Shown: positions 56,583 to 64,000, counted from the first letter of the stretch. The stretch: DNA of 64,000 nt from Extensimonas soli (GCF_029211265.1 NZ_JARGEL010000032.1:76707-140706), one strand, 5' to 3'. Translations and numbers: made by a program. Notes: generated by a model from the sequence alone, not told the origin.

Positions 56583-57926
56583 ATGGACAATCTGGGTTCC
56601 ATGCCACATTCATCCGCCTCTGATTCCGCGCCCCCTGTCGCGCCTCCCACGGCGCCCGCGCCCGAGCTGCCCGCACCCTGGCGCCGCTTTCGCGGGCTTG
56701 CGCCGTTTTTGCGCATGAGCATCGCGGGCGAGGACCTGCGGCCGCTGGCGCAGGCGCTGCTCGCGCAGGTGGATCGATCGCCCGACGACGCCACGCTGTG
56801 GCTGAATCTGTCGCTCGTCATGCAGTGTCTGGAACAGGCCGAGCTGGGCCTGGCGATGCAGGCGCAGGCGCTGCAGCTGCAGCGCGTCTATCGCATCGCC
56901 GCCACGTGCGAGCCGCCCACGCGGCGCCTGCTGATGCTCATGGTGCCGGGCGACCTGGCCGCGAACACGCCGCTGGACTGCCTGCTCGAAGAGAGCGACA
57001 TCGAACTGATTTTTTACTACCTGGGCAGCGCCGACCAGCCGTTCGTTGCGCCAATCCCCGCGCACGACGCGGTGCTCGTGGCGCTGGGCGACTCGGACGC
57101 GAACGCGCCGCTGCTCGCCGTGCTCGAACAGGCGCTGGCGCACTGGGGCCGGCCGGTGCTCAACGCGCCCGCGCTGATCCCGGCCACGCGGCGCGACCGG
57201 CTCAGCGCGCTGCTGCAGGGCGCGCCCGGCGTCAGCATGCCGGCCATCGTGCAGGTGCAAAGGTCAAAACTCGCTGAAGTGGCCGCGCAGCGTGCGCTGG
57301 CAGCTACACTTTTTGCAGATGGTGCGTTTCCGCTGATCGTGCGCCCCGTGGGCTCGCAGGCCGGGCGCGACCTTGCGCGCATCACGCAGCCGCAGGAGCT
57401 TGCCGAGTACCTCGCGCGCGTGCCGGAGCCGGCGTTTTTCGTCGCGCCCTTCATCGACTACCGCAGCGCCGATGGCCTGTACCGCAAGTTCCGCATCGCC
57501 ATGGTCGATGGCCGCCCCTGCGTGAGCCACATGGCCGCGTCGGCGCACTGGATGGTGCACTACGTGAACGCGGGCATGTACCAAGACGCGGCCAAGCGTG
57601 CCGAGGAGGCCCGCTTCATGGACGACTTCGACGCCTTTTGCGCGCGCCACCAGGCGGCGTTCGCGGCGATCCAGCAGCGCCTGGCGCTCGACTATTACTG
57701 CATGGACGCGGCGCAGGCGGCCGACGGGCGCCTGCTGATCTTCGAGATCGACCACATCATGGTGGTGCACGCGATGGATTCCGAGGCGCTGTTTCCGTTC
57801 AAGCAGCGCCACATGGCCAGGCTGCGCGCGGCGGTGCGCGACTTGCTGCTGCGCCGCTCGGGCGCGCAGCCTGGTGCGGTGCTTTCGGCCTCACCTGATT
57901 CTTCCGTTCCACCATCCCAGCCATGA
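56583..57926 (+). CDS. ATP-grasp-like (RimK/glutathione-synthetase fold) protein of unknown function
   Basis: ATG at 56583 (or 56601, MPHSSASDS); about 447 residues. A Pro/Ala-rich N-terminus leads to a helical TPR-like part (ALLAQVDRSPDDATLWLNLS) and then an ATP-grasp-like C-terminal half: ADGAFPLIVRPVGSQAGRDL, PAFFVAPFIDYRSADGLYRK, FRIAMVDGRPCVSHMA and LLIFEIDHIMVVHAMD, with the Glu-x-Asp metal region. The reaction is not known. It overlaps the SerC-like gene by ATGA, so the two probably act together. Confidence 0.65.
   Translation: MDNLGSMPHSSASDSAPPVAPPTAPAPELPAPWRRFRGLAPFLRMSIAGEDLRPLAQALLAQVDRSPDDATLWLNLSLVMQCLEQAELGLAMQAQALQLQRVYRIAATCEPPTRRLLMLMVPGDLAANTPLDCLLEESDIELIFYYLGSADQPFVAPIPAHDAVLVALGDSDANAPLLAVLEQALAHWGRPVLNAPALIPATRRDRLSALLQGAPGVSMPAIVQVQRSKLAEVAAQRALAATLFADGAFPLIVRPVGSQAGRDLARITQPQELAEYLARVPEPAFFVAPFIDYRSADGLYRKFRIAMVDGRPCVSHMAASAHWMVHYVNAGMYQDAAKRAEEARFMDDFDAFCARHQAAFAAIQQRLALDYYCMDAAQAADGRLLIFEIDHIMVVHAMDSEALFPFKQRHMARLRAAVRDLLLRRSGAQPGAVLSASPDSSVPPSQP
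57262..57325 (+). repeat. In-gene low-GC mini-repeat (ATP-grasp-like gene)
   Basis: GGTCAAAACTCGCTGAAG and GTGCGCTGGCAGCTACAC (57292-57309); frame is kept. Confidence 0.5.
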
Positions 57927-59014
57927 ATCGCAACAGCCTCAATTTTTCCGGTGGCCCCGGCGCGCTGCCCGCGAGCGTGCTGCAACAAGTGCAGCAAGCC
58001 GTGCTCGAAGTGCCCGAGGTGGGCCTGTCGATTCTGGGCATCAGCCACCGCTCGGACTGGTTTGCCGCGGTCATCGCCGAGCTCGAGCGCAACATGCGCA
58101 CGCTGCTCGCGCTGCCCGACGACTACTACGTGCTGCTGCTGCAAGGCGGCGCGACGCAGCAGTTTTCCATGGTGCCCATGCTGCTGCTGCACGGCGCAAC
58201 GCAGCCCGCCGAATACCTGCACACGGGCTACTGGAGCGGCAAGGCCGTGCGCGCGGCGCAGGGGCACGGGCCGGTGCGCGTGCTGTGGAGCGGTGAGCCG
58301 GCGCAGTGGCGGCGCCTGCCGCGTGATGAGGAATTGCCGTTTTCGCCCACGGCGCCGTACCTGCATTACGTCTCGAACGAGACCGTGGAAGGGCTGCAGT
58401 TCCACCGCGTGCTGGGCCTCGACGAGGTGCCGCGCGTGTGTGACATGTCCTCGGACTTCCTCTCGGCGCCCTGCGCGGCCGAGCGTTTTGCGCTGATTTA
58501 CGCGCATGCGCAAAAAAACATCGGCCCCGCGGGCGTCACCGTGGTGCTGGTGCGCGACGCGCTGCTGGCACGTGCGCCCGAGGGCTTGCCCGACTTTCTC
58601 GACTACCGCACGCACGCTGCTGCGCATTCCAACTTCAACACGCCGCCGGTGTTCGCGATCTACGTGGTGCTGCTCGTGACGCGCTGGCTGCTGCACGAAG
58701 TCGGCGGCCTCGCGCGCATGGCCGAAATCAATCAGCGCAAGGCGCAGACGCTTTATGGGCTGATTGATGCGCACCCCGGCGTGTACCGCGGCCGCGCGGC
58801 AGTGGCCGACCGCTCGCGCATGAACGTGGTGTTCGAGCTGCCCGATGCCTCGGCGACGCAGCGCTTTCTGGCCCAGGCGCAGGCCGCGGGCTTTTCGGGC
58901 CTGGCCGGGCACCGCGCGCTGGGCGGCATACGCGCCTCGCTCTACAACGGCCTCACGCTCGAAGCCGTGCAGCGCCTGGCGCAGTTCATGGAAGACTTTG
59001 CGCGCCATGGCTGA
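57923..59014 (+). CDS. serC: Phosphoserine aminotransferase-like protein (SerC family)
   Basis: 363 residues. LNFSGGPGALPASVLQQVQQ, LGISHRSDWFAAVIAELERN, LLLQGGATQQFSMVPM, and Lys198 in YAHAQKNIGPAGVT are the SerC signatures; the C-terminal GLAGHRALGGIRASLYNGLT also fits. It normally makes phosphoserine or 4-phosphohydroxythreonine. Position between cobC and cobQ, and coupling to an ATP-grasp-like gene, are unusual; it may supply a phosphorylated amino acid precursor for the aminoalcohol of the cobamide. It could also be the only general serC of the genome. Confidence 0.85.
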   Translation: MNRNSLNFSGGPGALPASVLQQVQQAVLEVPEVGLSILGISHRSDWFAAVIAELERNMRTLLALPDDYYVLLLQGGATQQFSMVPMLLLHGATQPAEYLHTGYWSGKAVRAAQGHGPVRVLWSGEPAQWRRLPRDEELPFSPTAPYLHYVSNETVEGLQFHRVLGLDEVPRVCDMSSDFLSAPCAAERFALIYAHAQKNIGPAGVTVVLVRDALLARAPEGLPDFLDYRTHAAAHSNFNTPPVFAIYVVLLVTRWLLHEVGGLARMAEINQRKAQTLYGLIDAHPGVYRGRAAVADRSRMNVVFELPDASATQRFLAQAQAAGFSGLAGHRALGGIRASLYNGLTLEAVQRLAQFMEDFARHG

Positions 59015-59137
59015 AGCCGCTGTCCATGCCGGTATGCGGGCCCGGCACCGCTTTGCAAATCATCGCCTGCATTGGCCGCTGGACTGCCGTGGGGGCGATG
59101 GCGCCGCCCGCTGCCCGTGCGGGCTGGAGGAGTGCGC

Positions 59138-60718
59138 ATGAGCGCACGCTGCATCATGGTGCTGGGCACTTCGAGCGGCGCGGGCAAGAGCTGGCTCGCC
59201 ACGGCGCTGTGCCGCCACTACGCCCGGCAGGGACTGAAGGTGGCGCCGTTCAAGGCGCAGAACATGAGCAACAACGCGCGCGTGGTGCCCGACCTGGCCG
59301 GCGGCATGGGCGAGATCGGCGCGGCGCAATACTTTCAGGCGCTGGCCGCGCGCGCCGCACCCGAGGTGCGCATGAACCCGCTGCTGCTCAAGCCCGAGGC
59401 CGACACGCACAGCCAGGTGGTGCTGCTCGGGCAGGTCAGCGCCGCACTCACCGCGCTGCCCTGGCGCGCGCGCAGTGCGCAGGTCTGGCCGCAGATTGCC
59501 GCCGCGCTCGACGCGCTGCGCGCCGACAACGACGTGGTGGTGATCGAGGGCGCAGGCTCGCCCGCCGAGATCAACCTGATGGACAGCGACATCGTCAACC
59601 TGCGCGTGGCACGCCATGCCGACGCGCGCTGCCTGCTCGTGACCGACATCGACCGCGGCGGCGCGTTCGCGCACCTGTACGGCACCTGGGCGCTGCTGCC
59701 CGAGGCGGACCGCGCGCGCATTCGCGGCTTCGTGCTCAACAAGTTCCGCGGCGACGCAGCCCTGCTGGCCCCCGCGCCCGAACAGCTCGAACGCCTGACC
59801 GGCGTGCCCACCGTGGCCGTGCTGCCCATGCGCTTTGGCCACGGTCTGCCGGAGGAGGATGGCGTGTTCGACGACCGGCCCGTGGCTGCCGCGCCGCCGC
59901 TCGCAGGTTTACAAGCCAAAATGGCCTCTGGTGAAGGTGTTGTCTTGACAAGTAGCTATTCAAAAGATAGCTCCTTGGATCGCGCACCGCGCCGCATCGC
60001 GATCGTCGCCTATCCGCGCATCAGCAACCTTGACGAATTCCAGCCGCTCAAAAACCTGCCCGGCGTGCAACTGGTCTGGGCGCGCACGCCGGCGCAGCTG
60101 GCAGGGGCCGACTGGATCGTGCTGCCCGGCAGCAAAGCCACCGCGGCCGACCTGGCCTGGCTGCGCGCGCAGCGCCTGGACGCCGCCATCGCCGCGCACG
60201 CAGGGCAGGGCGGGGCGGTGCTGGGCATTTGCGGCGGCCTGCAAATGCTGGGCGAAGCGCTGATAGACCAGCACGGCGTCGAAAGCCAAGGCAAGGCTGA
60301 CGGCAATGTCGATGGCAACGCCCCGGGCCTCGGCCTGCTGCCCCTGGTCACCAGTTTTGCCCCGCACAAAACCGTGCGCCGCACGCAAGCGCGCTTCGGC
60401 CCCGCCACAGGCGCCTGGGCGCCGCTGGCCGGCGTGCCCGTCGCCGGCTACGAAATCCACAGCGGCCACACCGCGCAACACCCCGCCATGGCCGCCAAAG
60501 GCGACGTAGCGCACGAACTGATCCCCCACATCGCCTGGCAAAACGCCGCGGGTAACGTGCTCGGCGTGTACCTGCACGGCCTTTTTGAAGACGCGGGCGT
60601 GCTGCAAGCCCTGTTCGGCGCGCAGGCGCCGACGCTGGACGCGGCATTCGAGCGCCTCGCGGATGAGATCGAGCGCGCCTTTGCGCCGGGAGTGCTGCAG
60701 GCGCTTATCGGGCCGTGA
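59138..60718 (+). CDS. cobQ: Cobyric acid synthase CobQ
   Basis: ATG at 59138 after GGAGGAG; 526 residues. The N-terminal dethiobiotin-synthetase-like half has LGTSSGAGKSWLATAL, FKAQNMSNNARV, MNPLLLKPEADTHSQVVLLG and VTDIDRGGAFAHLYG. The C-terminal glutaminase half has the Cys in VLGICGGLQMLG and His in GVYLHGLFED. It amidates four side chains of adenosylcobyrinic a,c-diamide. It starts 123 bases after serC. Confidence 0.95.
   Translation: MSARCIMVLGTSSGAGKSWLATALCRHYARQGLKVAPFKAQNMSNNARVVPDLAGGMGEIGAAQYFQALAARAAPEVRMNPLLLKPEADTHSQVVLLGQVSAALTALPWRARSAQVWPQIAAALDALRADNDVVVIEGAGSPAEINLMDSDIVNLRVARHADARCLLVTDIDRGGAFAHLYGTWALLPEADRARIRGFVLNKFRGDAALLAPAPEQLERLTGVPTVAVLPMRFGHGLPEEDGVFDDRPVAAAPPLAGLQAKMASGEGVVLTSSYSKDSSLDRAPRRIAIVAYPRISNLDEFQPLKNLPGVQLVWARTPAQLAGADWIVLPGSKATAADLAWLRAQRLDAAIAAHAGQGGAVLGICGGLQMLGEALIDQHGVESQGKADGNVDGNAPGLGLLPLVTSFAPHKTVRRTQARFGPATGAWAPLAGVPVAGYEIHSGHTAQHPAMAAKGDVAHELIPHIAWQNAAGNVLGVYLHGLFEDAGVLQALFGAQAPTLDAAFERLADEIERAFAPGVLQALIGP
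59908..59976 (+). repeat. In-gene low-GC mini-repeat (cobQ)
   Basis: CCAAAATGGCCTCTGG (59916-59931), TTGTCTTGACAAG and AGTAGCTATTCAAAAG; the most AT-rich stretch of cobQ, in a surface loop between its two domains. Confidence 0.5.
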
Positions 60719-60734
60719 GGGAAATTGGGGTCGG

Positions 60735-60805
60735 AAATTGGGGTCAGATTCCAATTATTTCCCCGCCTGCCCGCGGCGCCAGAAATTGGAATCTGACCCC
60801 AATTT
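60735..60805. repeat. Perfect 22-bp inverted repeat behind cobQ
   Basis: Arms at 60735-60756 and 60784-60805, core TTGGGGTCAGATTCCAA, loop 27 bases, then TTTCTTTT. It can act as a two-way terminator between cobQ and phhB. Related single or imperfect copies are at 61128-61146, 61181-61197, 62118-62140, 62450-62471 and 62500-62521. Confidence 0.8.
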
Positions 60806-60826
60806 TCTTTTCTGAAAGGGGAATCC

Positions 60827-61129
60827 ATGACCAAACTTGAAGGATCTGCCCTGCAATCCGCCTTGGCCCAGGTACCCGCCTGGAATTTCGATGCCGAACG
60901 TCACGCCATCCGGCGCACGCTGCGCTTTGCGGACTTCAACGCGGCCTTCGGATTCATGACGCGCACCGCCTTGGAAGCCGAACGCCAAAACCACCATCCG
61001 GAGTGGTTCAATGTCTATCACCAAGTGGAAATATTATTTTCCACACACGATGTCGGCGGCCTCACCGAACTCGACATTGCCTTCGCGCGCTGGGTGGACG
61101 CCACTGCCTTGGCCATGGGAGCGAGCTGA
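60827..61129 (+). CDS. phhB: Pterin-4a-carbinolamine dehydratase
   Basis: 100 residues. The diagnostic EAERQNHHPEWFNVYHQVEI, then LFSTHDVGGLTELD, holds the catalytic His pair and the second His. It recycles the hydroxylated pterin made by aromatic amino acid hydroxylases. Spacing and a different role suggest that it is not part of the cobalamin operon. Good RBS GAAAGGGG before ATG. Confidence 0.94.
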   Translation: MTKLEGSALQSALAQVPAWNFDAERHAIRRTLRFADFNAAFGFMTRTALEAERQNHHPEWFNVYHQVEILFSTHDVGGLTELDIAFARWVDATALAMGAS

Positions 61130-61190
61130 AATTGGCGTCAGATCCCGTTTTCTGGGGGCTCTGCCAAGCGAGGGAGTGATCGGAATCTGA

Positions 61191-61250
61191 TCCCAACACC
61201 TGAGCTAAGCCGCGCGGCGAAGCGGCGTCGGCTTGGACGAATTGTTAGGC
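61191..61250 (-). other. attC recombination site of an integron cassette
   Basis: On the minus strand it reads GCCTAACAATTCG, then CAAGCCGACGCCGCTTCG, CGCGCGGCTTAGCTCAGG, and GTTGGGA. The arms are imperfectly complementary with the usual extrahelical bases. R'' is GCCTAAC (61250-61244); R' is degenerate (GTTGGGA rather than GTTRRRY) where it runs into the TTGGGATCAGATTCC repeat. The TAA stop of the cassette gene lies inside R''. Confidence 0.85.
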
Positions 61251-61817
61251 CCCGCGCGCAGCTCGTGCGATTGCCTCTTTCAGTGCCTCGCAATCCTGCT
61301 CGAGCACGACCTGAACGGATGTAAAAGGCCCTAGAAAAGGAGTGCCGGGCTTGCCCTGCAAATACGCTTGCTTGTGGTCGCTAATCAGTGAGTTGACTCT
61401 TGTTCGAGCCTCAATCACTTGATCATAGGCCTGCCGGATCTCCGCGCCATAAATACCGATGATCATCTCGATTCGGCTGAAGTCCACAGGACGATCGGCG
61501 CTGGCCTTTATTACGGCGTCGAGATATGCGTTGTAGTCGCATTCCCCCTTCATAACAAGCGTTAGGTGCAGGTAGTTGGAGAACATGCCGTTGAGCCAAC
61601 GGCATACGAGAACATAAAGCTCTTCCAGTCGCTCTTTCGAAACCCTTTGATTCTGGACGCGTTCTTCGTGTACCAACTGCACCTTTAGCTGCTTGGCATT
61701 CGCTCTGTTAGTAAGCCACACGCCAAGGGTGGTGAGCAGCGAGCCGAACACAACGCCAAGCAGTCCGACCCACGCCTCGGAAGGAGCTTTTGCCAACACT
61801 TGCAGCAACGTATCCAT
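61245..61817 (-). CDS. Integron cassette protein with one N-terminal membrane helix
   Basis: 190 residues. Residues about 15-37 (AWVGLLGVVFGSLLTTLGVW) form one membrane helix; the rest is helical and cytoplasmic with a coiled-coil start (QLKVQLVHEERVQNQRVSKE) and a conserved-looking RLEELYVLVCRWLNGMF. No family known to me. Starts only a few bases after the attI core GTTAGGC and ends within attC, the classic layout of a gene cassette. G+C is lower than in the flanks. Confidence 0.8.
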   Translation of the reverse strand: MDTLLQVLAKAPSEAWVGLLGVVFGSLLTTLGVWLTNRANAKQLKVQLVHEERVQNQRVSKERLEELYVLVCRWLNGMFSNYLHLTLVMKGECDYNAYLDAVIKASADRPVDFSRIEMIIGIYGAEIRQAYDQVIEARTRVNSLISDHKQAYLQGKPGTPFLGPFTSVQVVLEQDCEALKEAIARAARGA

Positions 61818-61821
61818 AGGG

Positions 61822-61890
61822 GCCTAACATAATATATCCGGCAGATTCTGCCGGATAAGCTGGGCGGTGCGGGATATTCTTGGCACAGAG
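61822..61890 (-). other. attI-like site of the integron
   Basis: Core GTTAGGC on the minus strand at 61828-61822, just before the cassette ORF, and a hairpin CCGGCAGATTCTGCCGG at 61838-61854. It sits between the cassette and the divergent intI relic, where attI belongs. Outer limit is approximate. Confidence 0.65.
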
Positions 61891-61963
61891 TCGTCCTAAA
61901 AATGGTTCTACATCAACGGGTTACGCACTTGATGCTGTGCGTATTTACAGGCATACATCAAGC

Positions 61964-62109
61964 ATGAAACCCGGCACACCCACATCCGTTCTTCGCTCCA
62001 TCCGCTTGCTCGACCAACTTCGGGAGCGCATCCGGTATCTGCACTATAGCCCACAGACCGAGAAGGCGTACCTGTACTGGGTGCGTTTTTCATTCGCTGG
62101 CATGGCCGT
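61964..62109 (+). pseudogene. intI: Truncated integron integrase intI
   Basis: [20 protein letters not shown], then [20 protein letters not shown], is the N-terminus of IntI. At 62086-62090 a T run appears one base short: with the missing T the frame reads VRFFIRWHG, as in IntI. After about 48 residues homology stops; the catalytic Arg, His and Tyr region is gone, replaced by repeat DNA from about 62115. It is divergent from the cassette, as in real integrons. Confidence 0.82.
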
Positions 62110-62117
62110 GCAGGGGG

Positions 62118-62521
62118 ATAGATTAGGGTCCGATTTCAATTCTCTGCCAAGGCCACACCACAAAGGCCGAGCGCAGCAAAGGCCCGTGCGGTATCCCCGC
62201 CCTTCTGCCTGCGCCGAGGAGCGCAGCGCCCGGCGGGAGAAAGGCGCGCGATTGTTCGAGCGCAGCGAGTTTCGCGCGACCCCGCCGGGCGTGAGCACCG
62301 CAGCTTGCCCTGACCGCCGTGAGGCGGGCAGGGACGCAGGCAGCAGGGTCGCCTTCTTTTGCCTTCTTTTCTTGGCGAGACAAGAAAAGAAGGTGCGCCG
62401 CCGGGCGCAACTCCCGGCACCCGTCCCGTGCTCCAGCACCTGCGCTCGATAATCGAAATCTGAACCCCATTTCCGCCTTTGCTTCATCACCCCGCAAATA
62501 ATTGGAATCTGCCCCCAATTT
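62118..62521. repeat. Repeat-filled segment between intI relic and cobT
   Basis: Framed by GGTCCGATTTCAATT-type and GGAATCTGCCCCCAATT-type repeats (62118-62140; 62450-62471; 62500-62521). In the middle lies the perfect 13-bp hairpin CCTTCTTTTCTTG (62362-62374) and CAAGAAAAGAAGG (62381-62393). A segment with GCGAGTTTCGCGCGACC and GCAGCTTGCCCTGACC shows no gene. Long open frames here are compositional. Confidence 0.6.
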
Positions 62522-62555
62522 CTGACCCGAATTTCCCCTCCATCCAAGCTCCCCC

Positions 62556-63656
62556 ATGCAATCCATCGCCCACTTCACCACCCCCCAAATCCCAGACATC
62601 ACCGACCCCGCCCTCACAGCACGGCTGCAGCACACGCTCGACCAGAAAACCAAGCCGCTGGGCTCGCTCGGCCGGCTCGAGGCGCTGGCCTTGCGCCTGG
62701 GGCACATTCTGGGCAGCACGGCGCCGGCGCTGCAGCAGCCGCAAATGCTGGTGTGCGCGGGCGACCATGGTCTGGCTGCGCGCGGGGTGTCGGCCTTTCC
62801 GGCGGACGTCACCTGGCAGATGGTGCACAACTTTCTCGCCGGCGGCGCGGCTGTGAGCGTGCTTGCGCGCCAGCATGGCCTGGCGCTCACGGTGGTCGAT
62901 TGCGGCGTGGCGCGCGCGGTCGAGCCGCCCACGGCAGCTTCGACAGCAGCGGCTCAAAACGGGACTGCGAGCCCGCCGCGCCTGCTGCAGCGCCGCGTGG
63001 CCGCGGGCACGCAAGACGCTTCTTGCGGCCCGGCGATGACGCCCGAGCAATGCGCGCAGGCGCTCGCCAACGGGCAGGAGATCGTGCGCGGCCTGCCTGG
63101 CAATGTGCTGCTGCTGGGCGAGATGGGCATAGGCAACACCTCGGTGGCTTCGCTGCTGCTCGCGCGCCTGGGCGGGGTCGATCTGGCGGCGTGCACCGGT
63201 GCGGGCACGGGGTTGGATGCGGAGGGCATCGCGCGCAAGCGCGCCGTGCTGCAGCAGGCGCTGCAGGCCAACGCGCAGGCCACGAGCCCGCTGCAGGCCC
63301 TGGCGGCGCTCGGCGGCTTTGAGGTCGCCACGCTCACGGGCGCCGTGCTGCAGGCTGCGGCGGAGCGCCGCGTGATCGTCGTCGATGGCTTCATCAGCAG
63401 CGCCGCCGTGTTCGTGGCCAGCCGCCTGCAGCCCGCCGTGCTGCAGCGCTGCGTGTTCGCGCACCGCTCGGGCGAACCCGGCCACGCGCTGATGCTCGCG
63501 CAGATGCAGGCCGAGCCGCTGCTCGACTGGGGGCTGCGCCTGGGCGAGGGCTCGGGCGCGGCGCTGGCGTGGCCGCTGCTTGCCTCGGCCTGCACCATCT
63601 TGTGCGACATGGCGAGCTTCGAAGCCGCGGGCGTGGCCGGGCGCGTGGACTGTTGA
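62556..63656 (+). CDS. cobT: Nicotinate-nucleotide-dimethylbenzimidazole phosphoribosyltransferase CobT
   Basis: 366 residues. DQKTKPLGSLGRLEALALRL, MLVCAGDHGLAARGVSAFPA, LLGEMGIGNTSVASLLLARL, GFEVATLTGAVLQAA and VFAHRSGEPGHALMLAQMQA with the catalytic Glu are typical. A variable loop of about 20 Ala/Thr/Pro-rich residues near 125-150. It activates the lower-ligand base of the cobamide as alpha-ribazole phosphate. It is separated from cobQ by phhB and the integron relic. Confidence 0.95.
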   Translation: MQSIAHFTTPQIPDITDPALTARLQHTLDQKTKPLGSLGRLEALALRLGHILGSTAPALQQPQMLVCAGDHGLAARGVSAFPADVTWQMVHNFLAGGAAVSVLARQHGLALTVVDCGVARAVEPPTAASTAAAQNGTASPPRLLQRRVAAGTQDASCGPAMTPEQCAQALANGQEIVRGLPGNVLLLGEMGIGNTSVASLLLARLGGVDLAACTGAGTGLDAEGIARKRAVLQQALQANAQATSPLQALAALGGFEVATLTGAVLQAAAERRVIVVDGFISSAAVFVASRLQPAVLQRCVFAHRSGEPGHALMLAQMQAEPLLDWGLRLGEGSGAALAWPLLASACTILCDMASFEAAGVAGRVDC

Positions 63657-63784
63657 GAAGGCAGCTGCACCAGCGTGGTGCAGCCGCAGTGAACGTCGTA
63701 CACTGTGCGACGCTGAGCGCCAAGACAGACAACAACGCAGCAGGCGGCCAGCGTAGAGCCCCCTCGAGCACCAGGAGACAAAGC

Positions 63785-64000
63785 TTGCAGCCAACCAACA
63801 CGCAAGACCCGGCCTACTTCCACCAGGTCGTCGATTGTCAGTGGGCGTGTCCCGCACACACGCCCGTTCCCGAATACATCCGCCTGATCGCGCAGCGCCG
63901 CTACGACGATGCGTACATGGTCAACTGGGTGTCCAACGTCTTTCCGGGCATCCTCGGGCGCACCTGCGACCGGCCGTGCGAGCCCGCGTGCCGGCGTGGC
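63785..64000 (+). CDS. Glutamate-synthase-small-subunit-like oxidoreductase, 3' end outside the window
   Basis: TTG at 63785 seven bases after AGGAG; the frame is open to the window edge (72 codons). The reading FHQVVDCQWACPAHTPVPEY, then IRLIAQRRYDDAYMVNWVSN and FPGILGRTCDRPCEPACRRG is the N-terminal 4Fe-4S domain (Cys-rich) of dihydropyrimidine-dehydrogenase/GltD-type enzymes. The FAD and NAD(P)H domains must follow outside. A GltD, NfnB-like or related flavoprotein is possible. Confidence 0.8.
   Translation, partial: MQPTNTQDPAYFHQVVDCQWACPAHTPVPEYIRLIAQRRYDDAYMVNWVSNVFPGILGRTCDRPCEPACRRG

Noticed and set aside
61880..62452. 190-codon open frame through the intI relic
   Set aside because: Only its codons 29 to about 77 resemble IntI; the rest is repeat DNA read by chance.
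62123..62932. Minus-strand open frame before cobT
   Set aside because: Runs across repeats and into cobT antisense; Arg/Ala/Cys-rich without motif.
1..64000. CRISPR arrays, tRNA and rRNA genes
   Set aside because: No regularly spaced direct repeats, cloverleaf or rRNA sequence was noticed on either strand.

Overview
The window looks like a chromosomal segment of a betaproteobacterium of the order Burkholderiales, most likely family Comamonadaceae. This rests on protein resemblance (zapA with a small coiled-coil partner, the split cobalamin operon, an exosortase-type exopolysaccharide locus), on high-GC codon use in the core genes, and on short low-GC patches inside genes with the core GCGCTGGCAGCTA, which I recall from that family. 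No rRNA, tRNA or CRISPR array was seen.

Region 1 (1-26.8 kb) is an exopolysaccharide and protein-sorting locus. It holds two large clan GH-A type glycoside hydrolases, an O-antigen-polymerase-like membrane protein, an ABC exporter, about eight glycosyltransferases (GT2, GT4, GT11, GT25 and GT26 types), four acyltransferases, a VPLPA-type exosortase fused to an EpsI domain (XrtD), a TPR lipoprotein, an AAA ATPase, one VPLPA-CTERM substrate protein, an EpsA-like LuxR regulator and a cyclic-nucleotide-binding protein. The part from about 6.1 to 15.7 kb is much richer in A+T and reads like an imported sugar-specific cassette; a decayed glycosyltransferase lies in it. Most genes overlap or abut, so one long transcription unit probably builds and exports a decorated polysaccharide, and the exosortase anchors its substrate at the cell surface.

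Region 2 (26.9-35.7 kb) has zapA and its partner on the minus strand, a mobile-element-like repeat, a cobalamin riboswitch, and the first block of cobalamin genes: btuB, cobB, cobU, btuF, btuC, btuD, cobO.

Region 3 (35.7-53.6 kb) interrupts the cobalamin genes. It carries a hepT remnant; a TetR/CecR-controlled RND efflux operon followed by a gutted UbiB-family gene and a large glycosyltransferase/NlpC-P60-like fusion whose 3' end runs through an ISL3-type transposase remnant; two coiled-coil proteins separated by two back-to-back palindromic elements; an IS remnant; ogt; an MmeI-like Type IIL restriction-modification enzyme; and two toxin-antitoxin modules.

Region 4 (53.6-64.0 kb) resumes cobalamin synthesis (cbiB, cobC, cobQ, cobT). 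Placed among these genes are a DUF4160/DUF2442 pair, an ATP-grasp-like protein, a SerC-like aminotransferase and phhB. A relic chromosomal integron (truncated intI, attI core, one gene cassette with a canonical attC) sits just before cobT. The window ends inside a glutamate-synthase-small-subunit-like oxidoreductase gene.
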